NCBI GenBank assembly: GCA_029255685.2
Contig: CM055311.2
Span: 5,070,269 to 5,134,268 of the forward strand
Direction: 5' to 3'
Source of the DNA: Silene conica
Taxonomy: Eukaryota > Streptophyta > Magnoliopsida > Caryophyllales > Caryophyllaceae
DNA: 64,000 nucleotides
Made by a program: the position numbers and the translations under genes
Notes under the pieces: model-generated
What the model saw: only the letters and a program-made list of their open reading frames with translations
Databases searched by the model: none
What the model was told of the DNA's origin: nothing
Part shown: piece after piece, positions 23,449 to 35,620 of the stretch
How the letters are laid out: each line of letters starts with the position of its first letter
Position numbering within the stretch: position 1 is the stretch's first letter

Positions 23449-24612
23449 TATTCACCCAGGACTTGTTAGATTGGCTTAGGACCATTGAAAGAGTCTGTGA
23501 GTAGTTTAAAGGTTATTCGGATGACAAATCTTTACAGTTGCAATCTTGAAACTCAAAGGCTATATGCCTCTCTTTGGTATGAAAACTTACAGAACCAAAG
23601 AAGAAGGAAGAGTAAGGAACTTATTAAGTCTTGGTTAAAACTGACAAAGAGGCTTAAAGAGAAGTTTGTGCCTAGAGACTACACTCAAGATCTGTTTATT
23701 AGGCTCACTCAACTTAAGCAAGATCAACAACAGTGGCGAATCTAGGATTTAAGAAATGAGGGTGATTAGTAAATTTATAACTTAAAAAACGCTAAAATAT
23801 AATCACTCAATTAATCTCGTCCCTAACATTTTTTTGCTCTTATGTGATATTTAAAAGATAAGGCCCTTATTAACAAAAAACTTATATTAATATACAAACG
23901 TTTAATAAATACTAAAACAATTTGATAATAGATAGTTTTATTAAGGGTCGTCAAAATATAAAGTATTTATTTTTAAATATGATTATGTTTCTGTAAAATA
24001 TCATCATATTTACATAGTCATGGTGGTAAAATTAATTTAAATTACAAATAAGATGATGTAAGTTCGATCATTTCTCATAACATTTTCAATTACTTTTAAC
24101 ATGCAAATAAAATACATTTTCGATTACTTTTAACATGCAAAATAAAAAGGTAAAAAAATAAATAGAAGGAAAAAAATGTTGTGGATCACATGCAAAATAA
24201 AAAGGTAAAAAAAAGAATAAATAGAAGGAAAAAAATGTTGTTGTGGGAGATCAATTTTCGATTACTTTTAACATGCAAAATAAAAAGGTTAAAAATTAAA
24301 TAGAAGGAAAAAATGTTGTTGTGGGGGTTGATCCAAGGCTGTTATGATGGTGAGGGATTGTTTCTAACACTGAGCCACTAAACTTTGATGATAATTTATC
24401 ACATAGATAGATATGTATAAATTTTTTTCCTGATTAATAGGGTTGATGGTTCACCCCCATCATCCCCTATAAAATCGCCCATGATCAACAACCCCTTGAG
24501 TCTTATCAGAAGGACTTTGAACAACTTACCCTACAATGTGAGATAAATAAGAAACAAGAGCAAAAGATTGCTAAGTTTGTTGAGAGTTTGGATGCTAACC
24601 TTACTAGAAGAG
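23449..24612 (+). pseudogene. Ty3/gypsy gag fossil, split by an hAT element
   Basis: The plus-strand reading has the retrotransposon gag pattern (RLKEKFVPRDYTQDL), and more gag-like sequence follows after the hAT element (24484-24612). It is a short remnant, cut on the right by the LINE. No LTR or pol is seen nearby. Confidence 0.7.
23731..24483. mobile_element. Non-autonomous hAT element in the gag fossil
   Basis: The ends are CAGTGGCGAATCTAGG and, on the other strand, CATGGGCGATTTTATAGG. The exact 8-bp target duplication is ATCAACAA (23723-23730 and 24484-24491). It is 753 bp long with no transposase. It contains a block of near-identical tandem copies (24105-24320) built on CATGCAAAATAAAAAGG, and weak tRNA-like modules at about 24011-24075 (plus) and 24327-24384 (minus). 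It is related by its ends to the hAT element at 17481. Confidence 0.8.
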
Positions 24613-25179
24613 TTTTTTTTTTTTTTTTTTTTGACAATGGGTAAAAAAGTTTTACATCATGGCCTCACGAGCCAAATTATGCGCTACAACATTAAGAGAT
24701 CTAGGGATAAACGAATAACTAAGACAATGAAAAACAGGAAAAAGAGATTTGCAGTCTTCAATAACTCCGAGAATTTGGCGATTGACCATAGTTAAACCTG
24801 CAAACGATAAGATGAGTTCAAGGCAATCCGAAGAGACCCTAAGGTGCATTAAACTGGCATTTTTTGCCCATTCAAGGACTTCTCTAACCTCGAGAGCTTC
24901 CGCTTGGAGTGCAGATTCCGCTTTACACCTTCGATTGAAAGTTAGGCATCTGTTACCTTCTGGATCGTAAACAACACATCCAATAGCCGCGTCCAAATTG
25001 ACAGTCCAACCCACGTCTACCTTCGCGTGATGACCCACACACACGGCCTCAGAATTAATAATCTGGAAAGGAAATCCATCACGTAGCCTTAAGGTCATTT
25101 CTCTATCCGAATCCCCAATCTCAGGAGCACCTTTACCCATCACCATGGAGGATTTTTTCAGTTCCGCAACATTTAAGTC
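24613..25179 (-). mobile_element. 5'-truncated LINE with RNase H domain
   Basis: A run of about 20 T at 24613-24632 is the poly(A) tail read in reverse. Upstream on the minus strand, up to about 25146, lies a 164-residue RNase H-like domain with the expected acidic residues (NLDAAIG, QAEALEV, SSDCLEL) and the ending VAHNLAREAM, typical of the C-terminus of plant L1-type ORF2. No reverse transcriptase is present. Its other end is cut by the gypsy LTR at 25180. Confidence 0.75.
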
Positions 25180-26206
25180 TGTAACATCCCGTATTTTCGT
25201 GATTTATATTTAAAGGCTTTTAATTATTTTAAGTAATAAAATATATTTTTAAAGGTTTCAATTATTGTTACGGGATAAAATAATATTTTAATATTTGATG
25301 TTAATCCACTTTAAAGTAACACCTTAATGATTATTGATAAGTTATTTTAAATGTTCCGTTAAGATCCGTCTTAAGAACCTTAAGTCCTTAAGACGAATAT
25401 AAACTTGGCAATTCAAGTTCACATCTTAAAACCCGTTCAAGTATCCAACCCGTTTTCATTAGACGGAAAGGACACAACTTAAACCCTCCTAAACCCTTTT
25501 AGTCGACATATTGCTCTCCTCAAAACAATAGAACAGTGAATCACATTTTCTAAAAAAACCTCCATAATCTTCATCTTCTTCACCTCTTTTCTTCATCATC
25601 CGTTCGCCGAATCGAGGTAATAATAACATTTTCGGAATCCTCATCGAATTTGCAAGCCATCCGTCACTTCCGTTTCTCGTTTCCTTCAACTCGAAATCTG
25701 GGCTGTTTTGAGTATACTTCGAATTTAGCCTCTTAACACCGTTTTGCTTGTTTTAGGGGAAGGCTTAGAGGATCCTAAGGAAGTTAGTGGCAAGATTGAA
25801 GAAGAGATTGGAGCTTAAACGCTTAAAAGGTGACGATTACGAGTAACTCGGCCTTTTTGTTAAAATAGCAAGTTTTGATGTGTTCTTGTTAATGTTTCTG
25901 ATTTTGTTAAGGTTTGATGGTTAATGGACTTAGTAACATGTTTAGGAAATGTTCTTATGTGATGAATTCATGCCTTGTTGATGTTTCACATGTTCATAAG
26001 CAATTTTCAGAAATTTCATGTTTTGCGACGGATACATTGTATAATCGTTTTGAGGATTGTTGATGGGATTAACTGCTGGTAGTGAGTAGGTTTGGTGATT
26101 ATATTTGATGGGTAAACATTGGTTGTTGTTTTTATGAAGGTTTAGAATCGATTTAGTCGGGTTTTCGTTGTTACAGGAAATGCGTTTGTAGTGCTCAGGC
26201 TCTCTG

Positions 26207-26485
26207 AGCCGGTCGACCGGCTGGGGGGCGCCTCTCGTGGTTTTTCGGGTTTTGAAAATTGATAGGATTGTGTTGCCAGCCAGTAGGCCGGCTGCCTGCC
26301 AACCGGCTGGTAGCCTCTTGGGTAATGTTTGGGTATTGCGTAAGTAATTGGGGTCGTTTCCCCAGCCGGTAGGCCGGCTGCCTGCCGACCGGCTGGGAGC
26401 CCCTTTGAGTTGTTTACGTAAAGAGGAAGAAGGGCTGAGTTGGGTCACCAGCCGGTGGGCCGGCTGCCTGCCGACCGGCTGGGGA
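26207..26485. repeat. Four palindromic CCGG modules in the gypsy LTR
   Basis: The modules lie at about 26208-26224 (AGCCGGTCGACCGGCT, a perfect 16-base palindrome), 26278-26312, 26362-26391 and 26450-26481. The last three have CAGCCGGT and ACCGGCTG arms, with slight changes, around a GGCCGGCTGCCTGCC centre. Spacing is about 70-90 bases. Similar modules occur in the Athila LTRs and internal region. Confidence 0.85.
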
Positions 26486-26782
26486 CCCCTGATGCTTGTC
26501 TTTATTTTCAAATCGTATTTAGTTCGTAACTTTGAAACGGTTATTCGGTTTTAATTGAAACTCGTTCCGTGTACCTTCGATATGTGTTTGAGGTCCCCGA
26601 AGGATGGGCGACACTATATTGGGTTCGGGAATGGAGAGAGGAAAGAGACCCCCCGGTCGGGTAACCGAAAGGGAAACCGACTCTCCCTCAACTTAGTTCC
26701 CGGGATCAATTAAGTGTTGATTAAAAGTTAAAGGAAGTAGAACTATAGATTAGTTCCTAGACTTGGATGATATTGTATTGAT

Positions 26783-27365
26783 GCGTATTAAGGTATGCCT
26801 TAAGCTGGCCTCTGAGCTTAATACGCACGTGAGCTTGTTGTCATATATAGGGATATGCCTTAAGCTGGCCTCTGAGCCCTATATGTGTATGGTTGTCGTG
26901 TCTGGGACATGCCTTAAGCTGGCCTCTGAGTCCAGACATGTTTGATGGTGATCGCGTTGGAACATGCCTTAAGTTGGCCTCTGAGTCTGACGAGTAGAGC
27001 AGCTGCACAACGGGGCATTTAGGTCGTAACACCTCACCCGGAGTGCAAATGTTTGGTGCTAGAACATGTCTTAAGCTGGCCTCTGAGTCTAGTATCTTGT
27101 GATGTAGTGAAGGGACATGCCTTAAGCTGGCCTCTGAGTCCTTCACTTTTGGATGCTAGTCTATGCGTTGAGTTGTCGCCTCTGAGTCTAGTGTCTTGCT
27201 GATTGGCGGGTCCATGCCTTAAGCGGGCCTTTGAGTCCTTGCTTGCTGAATGTTTTGGTGTTTATGTTATGTCTTAAGTTGACCGCTGAACCTTTTCACT
27301 TGCTGAATGTTTTGGTATATATAGGTTATGTCTTAAGTTGACCGCTGAACCTTATACTTGCTGAA
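26783..27365 (+). repeat. Array of about ten hairpin-like units with a constant core and variable complementary arms
   Basis: The core CCTTAAGCTGGCCTCTGAG recurs about every 50-60 bases with few changes. The bases on either side differ from unit to unit yet pair with each other. Unit 1: GCGTATTAAG / CTTAATACGC (26783-26792, 26817-26826). Unit 2: ATATAGGG / CCCTATAT (26845-26852, 26877-26884). Unit 3: TGTCTGGGA / TCCAGACA. Unit 4: CGTTGGA / TCTGACG. Unit 5: TGCTAGA / TCTAGTA. Unit 6: AGTGAAGG / CCTTCACT. Unit 7: GATGCTAG / CTAGTGTC. Units 4, 5 and 7 pair fully only with G-U pairs. The last three units are weaker. The loop is 23-24 bases in units 1-6. Confidence 0.85.
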
Positions 27366-28270
27366 TTCTATCTGCCTGCCTTGAGTTGGTATAATGTCAG
27401 ATATAGATGTTGATATTGATGATTTAGGTGTTGTTATTGATGAGTTCGATGTTTGACTTTGTTATTGTTCATCCAAGGCATCGGATGACTCTAAGTCAGT
27501 TTCGTAAATGGTTTGGATTGAAAGACCCCCCGGCCGGGCAACCGGAAGGGGAACCGACTCTCCTTCCAAATAGTTTCCGAAGTTGGTTGAGAGCCGTGCA
27601 TTAGTGTTGCATGCTAGTATGAGATAAGTTGATGAGATGTTTATGCTTCACATGTTTATATATGTTGGAGTATTCTGTATTGGTTTACTTGTTACGTGTC
27701 GTTACAAAAGGTGGCTAGGAGAACTCTAGTCACTCCCCACTGATTGTGGCGTACATGTTTTCATGTATGTAGGTACATGCAGGTTGGACGGGGTTCACTT
27801 GAGAGCTAGCGAGTGATGATCCTTTCATCATATGACTTACACGTTTATCGACTAGCTAGACTCTTAGTTTTGATATAGTTATCTTTTGGTGCCTGTAGGG
27901 ATATTCCATCCCAGGCTGTTGTATGTATTGGGTTTTCAGTACTTAGAACTGCTACTTATCTATTTTCTGTTTATATCGGTTTCAGTTCCGTTTGAGTTTA
28001 ATTCTTCTCGCATGTTGTTTATGTTTAAAAAGTTTTAAATTCCGCTGCATTTTTAGTACTTTTGTATGTTATATTTCCGCTTTCGCGAGGGGTTTTACAG
28101 TTGGTATCAGAGCATTATTGCTCCCGACGCACTCATGTGACCCCCAACCTTAACTTGACCATATAATTGAATAATGAAGGAGAGATGAGGTAGATTTAAG
28201 GACTTATATTGTAGTCTGATTGTGCCTTGTTTGGAATACGTCTAACGGTTTATTCTCTTATGATTGAAGA

Positions 28271-28863
28271 ATGACGGAGCCAACCGATGCCGAGAATGCC
28301 GAGACACAAGCCCTCATTCAAACTCTTCAGGATTGCATAGCTAGGTCATCTATGCCTTCTTCTTCACCTCAAACCACGAGAAGTAGCCAACCTGGAGGAT
28401 TTGCTTGGATTACCACCCAAATGTGGAGGAATGCAGCTAAGACATTCGACGGAGAGACTAGTGCTGCAACGCTCACCGCTTGGTTCTTTGACATGGAAAG
28501 GAACTTCATGATTTATGATGTTCGCTCTGAGGATCAGATCCGAGTAGCATCCCAGTTCTTAGTTCGTGAGGCCAGGAGTTGGTGGTTGACGATCAGTGCT
28601 CCTGCTACCCGTGACCCTACTTTCACTTAGAGTTGTTTCAAGACTCTTCTTGGCAAGAAGTTTTACCATAAGGACATCCGCCAAGATGAGATGACCGAGT
28701 TCATGAACCTTCGCCAAGGAACCCTTTCTGTTCAAGCCTTCACCAATCGATTTGAGGAGCTGATCCACTTTGTCCCACAGCTAGTTGAGAGAGAAGGAGA
28801 CAAAGCCTATCTGTTTCGGAGCAAGCTTAATGCTGAGACTAGGAGTGTAGCCAGTGGTGACCC
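28271..28863 (+). pseudogene. Gypsy gag region, 5' part
   Basis: The reading has a retrotransposon gag pattern (KTFDGETSAATLTAWFFDM, then SWWLTI and the LRQGTLSVQAFTNRF segment). It is broken at least once and is cut by the copia 3 insertion; the remainder lies beyond 63832. Confidence 0.75.
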
Positions 28864-30010
28864 TGTTGGAGTAAGTGTCCTCGACAATAATGTGATCACG
28901 TCAATTATATATTAAATTGACAAATCTCTATAAAAGAACATTCATGGGATTATTCTTTATCATAAGTCAACTGGTCAACATTAATCGGTAATGATTGACT
29001 TGCTAGAGTTTGACGTTACTGTCGTAATGACGGTGGTGACCAGTTGATCCCTTTAGGTCACACCTTTAGGACAACTCTCTCAATAATAAATGAAATAACT
29101 GTATATTGATACGAGTTAGATCATTTCTAGATTATAAATAAAATAAGGAGAAAATTTATAATGGGATTATAAATTGTTTTAGTGATCGAAATGTCGTCAC
29201 TATTATTTATATGTTTATGAAACATGATTACACTTGAATGAGTTATTTTAACTACAATTGTTGTAGTAATAAAATTGCAATTAAATAAATATATGTAATT
29301 ATTTGAATTACTTATAAATTTACGATAAGGAGTTTAAAAGTTAAACTACGTAAGCTAAGTTGTCCTAACTAATTTGTATTGGGTCCGTTTTGTTTGTGTG
29401 GACCGTGTGATATGTCACACACATACAAACATACAACATTACATATATTTTTTAGGAACATGTATGAGACATGTCATTTAATATGCAAATAGGCATGAGA
29501 AACATTTGAAAGGATTTAGAGAAAATCCATTGGGCATTCTTACCCATGTCTCTCGGCCGAACCAAAAGGAAGAACAAAAGAGGTTTTGTTCCTTGGTTCA
29601 TCAACTCAATTCATTCATACTACACACTAGGGTTTTGTTTTAGAGAGAACAAAAGAGAAGAAAATAATTTCCTTATTTCTTAACCCTAACTGTGTGCCTC
29701 CTTCTCAATCTAGAGATTTTGTGTGTTCATTCTAGCATAATAACATACAAAAATTGCGAGTAGTGTGTCTTGGTGTTCATCTTTTGGAGACCATCTCTTT
29801 GAGGGTTCAAGGAGGATCATCCGTGTGATAAGCTCAAGAACAAGTGAAGTAGGCGACTTCACTTGTGCCCTAAACTTGCCGAGAATATCAATGTAAGGGA
29901 GCTCATTCTTCCTCCTTAATCTCGACATATTCACATAGTTAAGCATGCATAAGTTCCTTACTATAAGATAATATAAATTAGTATGACTAAGTAGGTATAT
30001 AAACCTAACA
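28864..30010 (+). repeat. Copia 3 5' LTR
   Basis: 1,147 bp, TGTTGGAGTAAGTG to AAACCTAACA, followed by the primer site at 30012. Confidence 0.93.
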
Positions 30011-31807
30011 ATTGGTATCAGAACTCAAGGTTGTTGCATGCTTAATCGGTTTTTAGTTTTTCCGAGTTTTTGAGACTTAAAACAAAACTATATATTTAAA
30101 GACTCATATGTATATCACTCGACTTTTGGCATATAAATTAAATCTGGTCCTAAAATGTTTTTAGGTTATATTGATAATTTATGAGATTTAAAATATTGTT
30201 CATAATATAGATTTTAATCGTTTAATATGTATTTTATGAGAAAATTCGAGTTAAATGATTAAAATAGAAAGAAAATGTTTCTAGCCTTGTAATTTTCACA
30301 CGACCTCACATGCTTATTTTACTTAATGTATGTAAAATTTGGTACAATATGATTTTGTATAGCATGTTTTACGATTTTATTAGTTAAAACCGTATTAAGA
30401 GGTAATTTTGGCCATAAATATATGATATTTCGAGTAGATCTTCGAAAAACCGTGACCAAAATTTTACATTATAAATATTAAAGTAATATTTTCAGAATGT
30501 TAGTGAAAATAAAATCCAAAATTTCAAAATTTTATATTTGTTTGGATTTAATTCGTAAATGTTATGCATTTTAAGGCATTATGAACAATATTAATATAAT
30601 TAAAGTGTTAATTATTATCAAAATTATTTATGAATAATTTTGAATCCTAAAATGTGTTAGGATATTATTTAGAACATAAGTTTGTTTATGTTTTAATTTA
30701 TGCATTTTAAAAGAGTTAAAAATGCTAAAATCTCATAAAACCGGGTTAATTTCGACATAATAAGTTATTAGGGCGATTTGGCATCAAAATGAACATATTC
30801 ATAACATATATATATTGCTGCGTTTTTCTTATGAATGTCATATTATATTGCATTATTTTGAATCTTGTAATTATTCTAGTATGGCCTTAGTTTTTAAATC
30901 GGTATTTCCCGTAATGTAAGGGGTTACCAATTCGGTTGTAATTTTGTGATCTCGTATCACCCAATTGTAATTTATTTCTATTTTATAATGTATAAAGTAG
31001 ACTAGAAAAGTTGTAATTCTTGTAATTTCCGGAGAACCTTGAAGACGGTGCCATTCGGAAAGGAGTTCCGATCAAGACGGTGTTTGTCTCGATTTGCGTG
31101 CCTCGTCAAGATCAAGGGACCAAAGGAGTTGGTTTCCGAATTTGTACTTTTATTATTTCTTTTTTAGAAAAGGCCATACTAGGAATTTATCGTTTGCTTT
31201 ATTTTGTTTTCATATGTTGCATGCATAGCCAAATCGCCATTAACATGTCATGCATATCGAGTATCGGGTCTTCAACGTATCATTTTATTATCGATAATTC
31301 ACCTAATTAGTTCACTTAAAAGGAGATAGATAATATTTGATAAAGATCTCTTACTTGTAAAATTTTGAGACTTAGCCTTACCAAAGAGTATGGACCCATG
31401 AATCCCTTCTTCACAAACATGTAGGCTCGGCTAAACCGGGGTACTAAAATTGTCACGTTGGGTAAGTGGGGTAATGAGGATTACACCTTGAAATTTGGTC
31501 GATCTCAACGAAAGTATTCATAACCGTAGTTGCAATAAGTTCGGGCTAAAGATAATTTTAAGAAAATTGTCGACCGAGAGTTCTAAGAGTAGAACCGATT
31601 AAAGGGTTAATCCACCAAATTATACCTATACGGGTTGAATCGGCTATACCGTGCCCGGATTAGTATGGGTTTGGGTCTCGGGTTTATTTACTTAATTGTG
31701 TAAGAGATCGTTAAGTAAATACTTAACTTGTTTAAAATGTTTAACAAGTATTAAAATGATGAACGTTAATTTTCCTTCGTTTCAGTTTTTGTAGTTATTT
31801 TATCGCA
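30011..31807 (+). other. Copia 3 untranslated leader
   Basis: 1.8 kb of AT-rich leader with no convincing coding. A block at about 31395-31475 (CATGAATCCCTTCTTC ... GGGTAAGTGGG) also occurs in the copia 2 leader at about 36580-36640, which shows that the two elements are related. Confidence 0.7.
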
Positions 31808-34297
31808 ATGGATTCATTCAACCCTATCACTATTGATTCTTGTCACAATGTTTTCGACGATATTTGCAACCAAAACAACATTGATACTACTAGAGAAGTT
31901 CATTTCGGAACGGGTCCGGATGGCAATGTTAACTTTATTACTTCTTTCCCACCTCCCAAAAGGGGACCACTTCTTGACACGGCTTATATAGATGAGCTAA
32001 ATGAAGAATTGGATGCCTTGTACTTGAAAGAAAGGGCTTATGATGAAGCTAGTGGGAGTTCTAGCAAGAAAGGTCTTGCAAAGACTAAGAAGAAGAAGAG
32101 AAAGTTAGAAAAAGGGCGATGCCACTATTGTAGTGTCATGGGCCATTGGAGGAGGAATTGCCCCAAGTACTTACGTCATATCCAAGAAGGTCTTGTGATT
32201 CCGTTAGGTAATTCCAAATCTGAAATTTTTGTTATTGACATTAATTTTACATCCAACACATCATGGGTATTGGATACCGGATGTGGTTCTCACCTTTGTA
32301 ATCGTTTGCAGGGTTTAAGAGAAGTGGAGAAGGTGGACAAGGGTGATATGGATCTCCGACTTGGAAATGGAGCTCGGGTAGCGGCCACTTCTAAAGGAAC
32401 TTGCACTCTTGCCTTGACGAGTGGGTACGAGCTAAAACTTAATAATTGTTATTTTGTACCGTCTCTTTCCAAAAACATTATTTCTGTTGCAATGTTAGAC
32501 ATTGAGGGATATAATTTTTCCATTAAGGACAATTGTTGTGTAATTTCTAAGAACGACATGGTAGTTGGCCGTGCCAATTCAATTAATGGAATCTATGTTT
32601 TGAAAACTTCCGACTCGTCTAATAATGTCTACAACGTCAATAACAAAAGGATTAAAACAAGTGATCCAAATGAATCGTATGTTTGGCATTGTCGACTTGG
32701 TCACATAAGTGAAAATCGCATTAAAAGATTGGTAAAGACCAATATAATTAAACCATTCGAATATGAATCTTATGGTACATGCGAAGCTTGCCTTCTAGGA
32801 AAGATGACTCGTAACCCCTTTAGTGGTAAAGGGACACGAGCTAGTGAGTTATTGGGACTCATACATACGGATGTATGCGGACCACTGACAATCACCGCTA
32901 GAGGCAATTATGACTATTTCATTACCTTCACCGATGATTTAAGTAGGTATGGGTATATCTACTTAATGAAGTATAAGAGTGAAGCCTTCAAGAAATTTAA
33001 AGAATTTCAAAGTTAAGTAGAAAACCAACTCGACAAAAAGATTAAGACACTACGATCAGATCGTGGTGGTGAATATCTTAGCAATGAATTTGATTCACAT
33101 CTAAAAGAATGTGGCATTGTGTCACAACTTTCACCTCCAGGAACACCACAACTTAATGGTGTAGCCGAAAGGAGGAATCGAACCCTATTGGATATGGTAC
33201 GATCAATGATGAGCCAAACAGACTTACCTGATTCATTTTGGGGATTTGCAATCCTAACCGCCATCAAATCGTTGAACAATAGTCCAACAAAAGCGACCGA
33301 TAAGACTCCATATGAGATGTGGAAGGGAAAGGTTCCCTACTTGTCCTATATGAAGATATGGGGATGCGAGGCTTATGTCAGGGTAAAGACCGATGACAAA
33401 CTCGCACCAAGATCCGAAAAATGCATATTTGTTGGTTATCCAACCACCTCACGTGGCTACCACTTCTACAAACCTCATGAAAACAAAGTGTTTGTGTCTT
33501 TTGAGGCTGTCTTCTTAGAAAAGGAGTTTATTTATAAGAGACAGAGTGGGAGAAATTTTGAACTTAATGAAGTTCGAGAAGTTCAAGAGCCACAAACTGA
33601 AGCTGAGATAGATGAATATGTTCCTTCTTCATCCGCTTCGGTACCTATTCCACCCAGGAGGTCGAGTAGGGTCCCACATCAACCTGATAGGTATGTTGGA
33701 CTAATTGAGGAAGATGGTAGCCTAGACGTATTACTTTTGGAAAGTGATGAGCCTACCACTTACAAAGCTGCAATCTCTAGTCCCGACTCCGCCAAATGGC
33801 AAGAGGCCATGGCATCCGAGATGGATTCTATGCATCAAAACCAAGTATGGAACTTGGTAGACTTGACTAAGGAGATGAGACCTCTCCAATGCAAGTGGAT
33901 CTTCAAGGTGAAGAATGGCATAGAAGGACATGATGATGTCTATAAAGCTAGGCTAGTAGCTAAGGGGTTTTCCCAAGTTCAAGGTCTTCATTATGATGAA
34001 ACCTTCGCTCCGGTAGCCATGCTTAGATCCATTAGGATAATGTTAGCGATTGCCGCATTTCATGACTATGAAGTGTGGCAAATGGACGTCAAAACCGCCT
34101 TCTTAAATGGGCATTTAAAGGAGGATGTGTATATGATACAACCTGAGGGTTCTGAAGATCCTAAGAATCCTAACAAGGTATGCAAGCTTAAGCGATCCAT
34201 CTATGGTCTTAAGCAAGCATCAAGGAGTTGGAATCATCGCTTCAATGAAGTCATAAAAGAAAATGGTTTCACTCGAAGTGTCGAGGAACCTTGTCTA
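31808..34297 (+). pseudogene. Copia 3 coding region, first part (zinc knuckle to RT)
   Basis: The start is a short acidic segment with no recognisable gag domain. Then come a CCHC knuckle (CHYCSVMGHWRRNC, 32121-32162), a protease (WVLDTGCGSHLCN, about 32266-32304), the integrase zinc and core regions (about 32680-33450) and the N-terminal RT (about 33830-34290). It is cut by copia 2. Domain order is that of Ty1/copia. It has at least one break apart from the insertion. Confidence 0.85.
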
Positions 34298-35296
34298 TGT
34301 TGGGGCTGGTGTCCTTGACAGTTAGTACAATGACTTACTAAATCTCTTAAAGGATCACAAGGGCATACTTTTGTATTATTATCAGTTGATCAACATTTAT
34401 CAATAACGGTTGGCTTGCTAGATAAGTTTGACGTTATTGTCATACGGATGGCGGTGATCAACTGGTCCCTATACGTCACACCTATAGGACACGTTTGAGA
34501 GATGTGAAGGTATGAAAATACAGTCACATTTATGCCGGATATGACTAAACAGTTAGTCAGAGGTATTGACTATTAAATTAGTCAATGAGATGTTGAGATT
34601 ATTATTTAATATGGATTAAATAATTTTAGCTAATGCGGATTACATGATTAATTCGTAAAATTAAATACAAGCAGTTATATTTAATTAAATATTGAATTTG
34701 CGTATTAATATAAACAGTTATATTAATTTGGCCAATTATACAATATCGTATTTTATCAGACCATTATTAATATATCGACTGTATTAATATCTGATAACAT
34801 GTGTGCGATTTATAATAAATACCCGCAAATTATATTTTAGCAAAATGGGTCGAATCATGGAATAAGGTAAGAGTGGAAAGCCCACTCCTACCCAAGACCA
34901 ATCTCGGCCGGCCAAGTATTACAAAAGGAGAGAATTTCTCCTTTTGTGAGACGACTGATTGTTTTACTGATTAAAACAGATCTCAAGAATAATTAGGGTT
35001 TTGAGAACATCTTTTTCCCAAAACTCAGATCTCACATCTAAAACCTCAAAAGGCTCTCCCCATATTGCAAGGCAATTAGAGAGTATTTTCTAGCACACGC
35101 GGCATCATCTCAATCAAGTCTTGGGTGCAAGTTATAGGAGGGAATTTACTTTAATTCCTGTTCTTAGGCCATAAGCACAAAGGACCAAAGGTTGATTTCT
35201 TTTTCATGCTTTTAATTAACTTATGACTATAATCACAACTGTAATTTTCATTATAATCCTGCAAGTTTAGGGTGAATACATGCTTTATTCCCAACA
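34298..35296 (+). repeat. Copia 2 5' LTR
   Basis: 999 bp, TGTTGGGGCTGGTG to TTCCCAACA, followed two bases later by the primer site. Confidence 0.92.
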
Positions 35297-35375
35297 AGTG
35301 GTATCAGAGCCAGGCCATGAAAATTTTACCTTTGTGTTTTTCGTAAGTTTTAAAACCTGAAAAATCGTCTTCTGC

Positions 35376-35620
35376 CGCTAAGTCGGTCGATCGACCCCCC
35401 GTTGCGGTCGGTCGACCGCCTCCTGCGTGTTTTTCTGTTTCGACAGTTTATCTTTTGTGAGAAATCGTGTTCAGAAACTCGGTTTCGTGTTTTGTGGTCG
35501 GTCGACCTGTTTTTCGGGTCGGTCGACCATTCTGCTTTTAAAAAAAAAAAAAAAAATTTTTTTTTTTTCGCCAGGTGGTCGGTAGACCTGTTTATTGGGT
35601 CGGTAGACCACCCCTGTAAC
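35376..35620. repeat. Palindromic GTCGAC modules in the copia 2 leader
   Basis: Three pairs of short palindromes occur: GGTCGATCGACC-like and GGTCGGTCGACCGCC (35382-35421), GGTCGGTCGACC twice (35496-35530), and GGTCGGTAGACC twice (35577-35612). A run of A then T (35537-35569) separates the second and third pairs. The core GGTCGACC is shared with some modules in the gypsy and Athila elements. Confidence 0.75.

Larger units (their letters stand above)
25180..28099 (+). repeat. Gypsy 5' LTR, 2,920 bp, with structured repeats
   Basis: TG...CA ends with an adjacent primer site. It contains four GC-rich palindromic modules (26207-26485), an array of hairpin-like units (26783-27365) and a direct pair of GC-rich blocks built on CCCCCGG(T/C)CGGG (26649-26693 and 27522-27567) that bracket the array. 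The partner LTR is outside the window. Confidence 0.8.
25180..28863 (+). mobile_element. Ty3/gypsy element with a 2.9-kb LTR, 5' part
   Basis: The LTR (25180-28099) starts TGTAACATCCCG and ends GGTTTTACA, followed by the tRNA-Met type primer site TTGGTATCAGAGCA (28101-28114) and gag from 28271. The element is split at 28863 by copia 3 and continues from 63833 past the window's end. An LTR this long together with the gag type suggests a Tekay/Del-like chromovirus, but the diagnostic pol domains are outside the window. Its gag appears to have at least one break. Confidence 0.8.

Noticed and set aside
26783-27365. CRISPR-like look of a constant core with variable spacers
   Set aside because: It lies in a plant LTR, the variable parts are complementary across each core rather than independent spacers, and no cas genes exist.
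29710-29946. Small minus-strand frame in the copia 3 LTRs (also 63532-63768)
   Set aside because: It is present only because both LTRs are copies of one sequence, with no domain and no sign of use.
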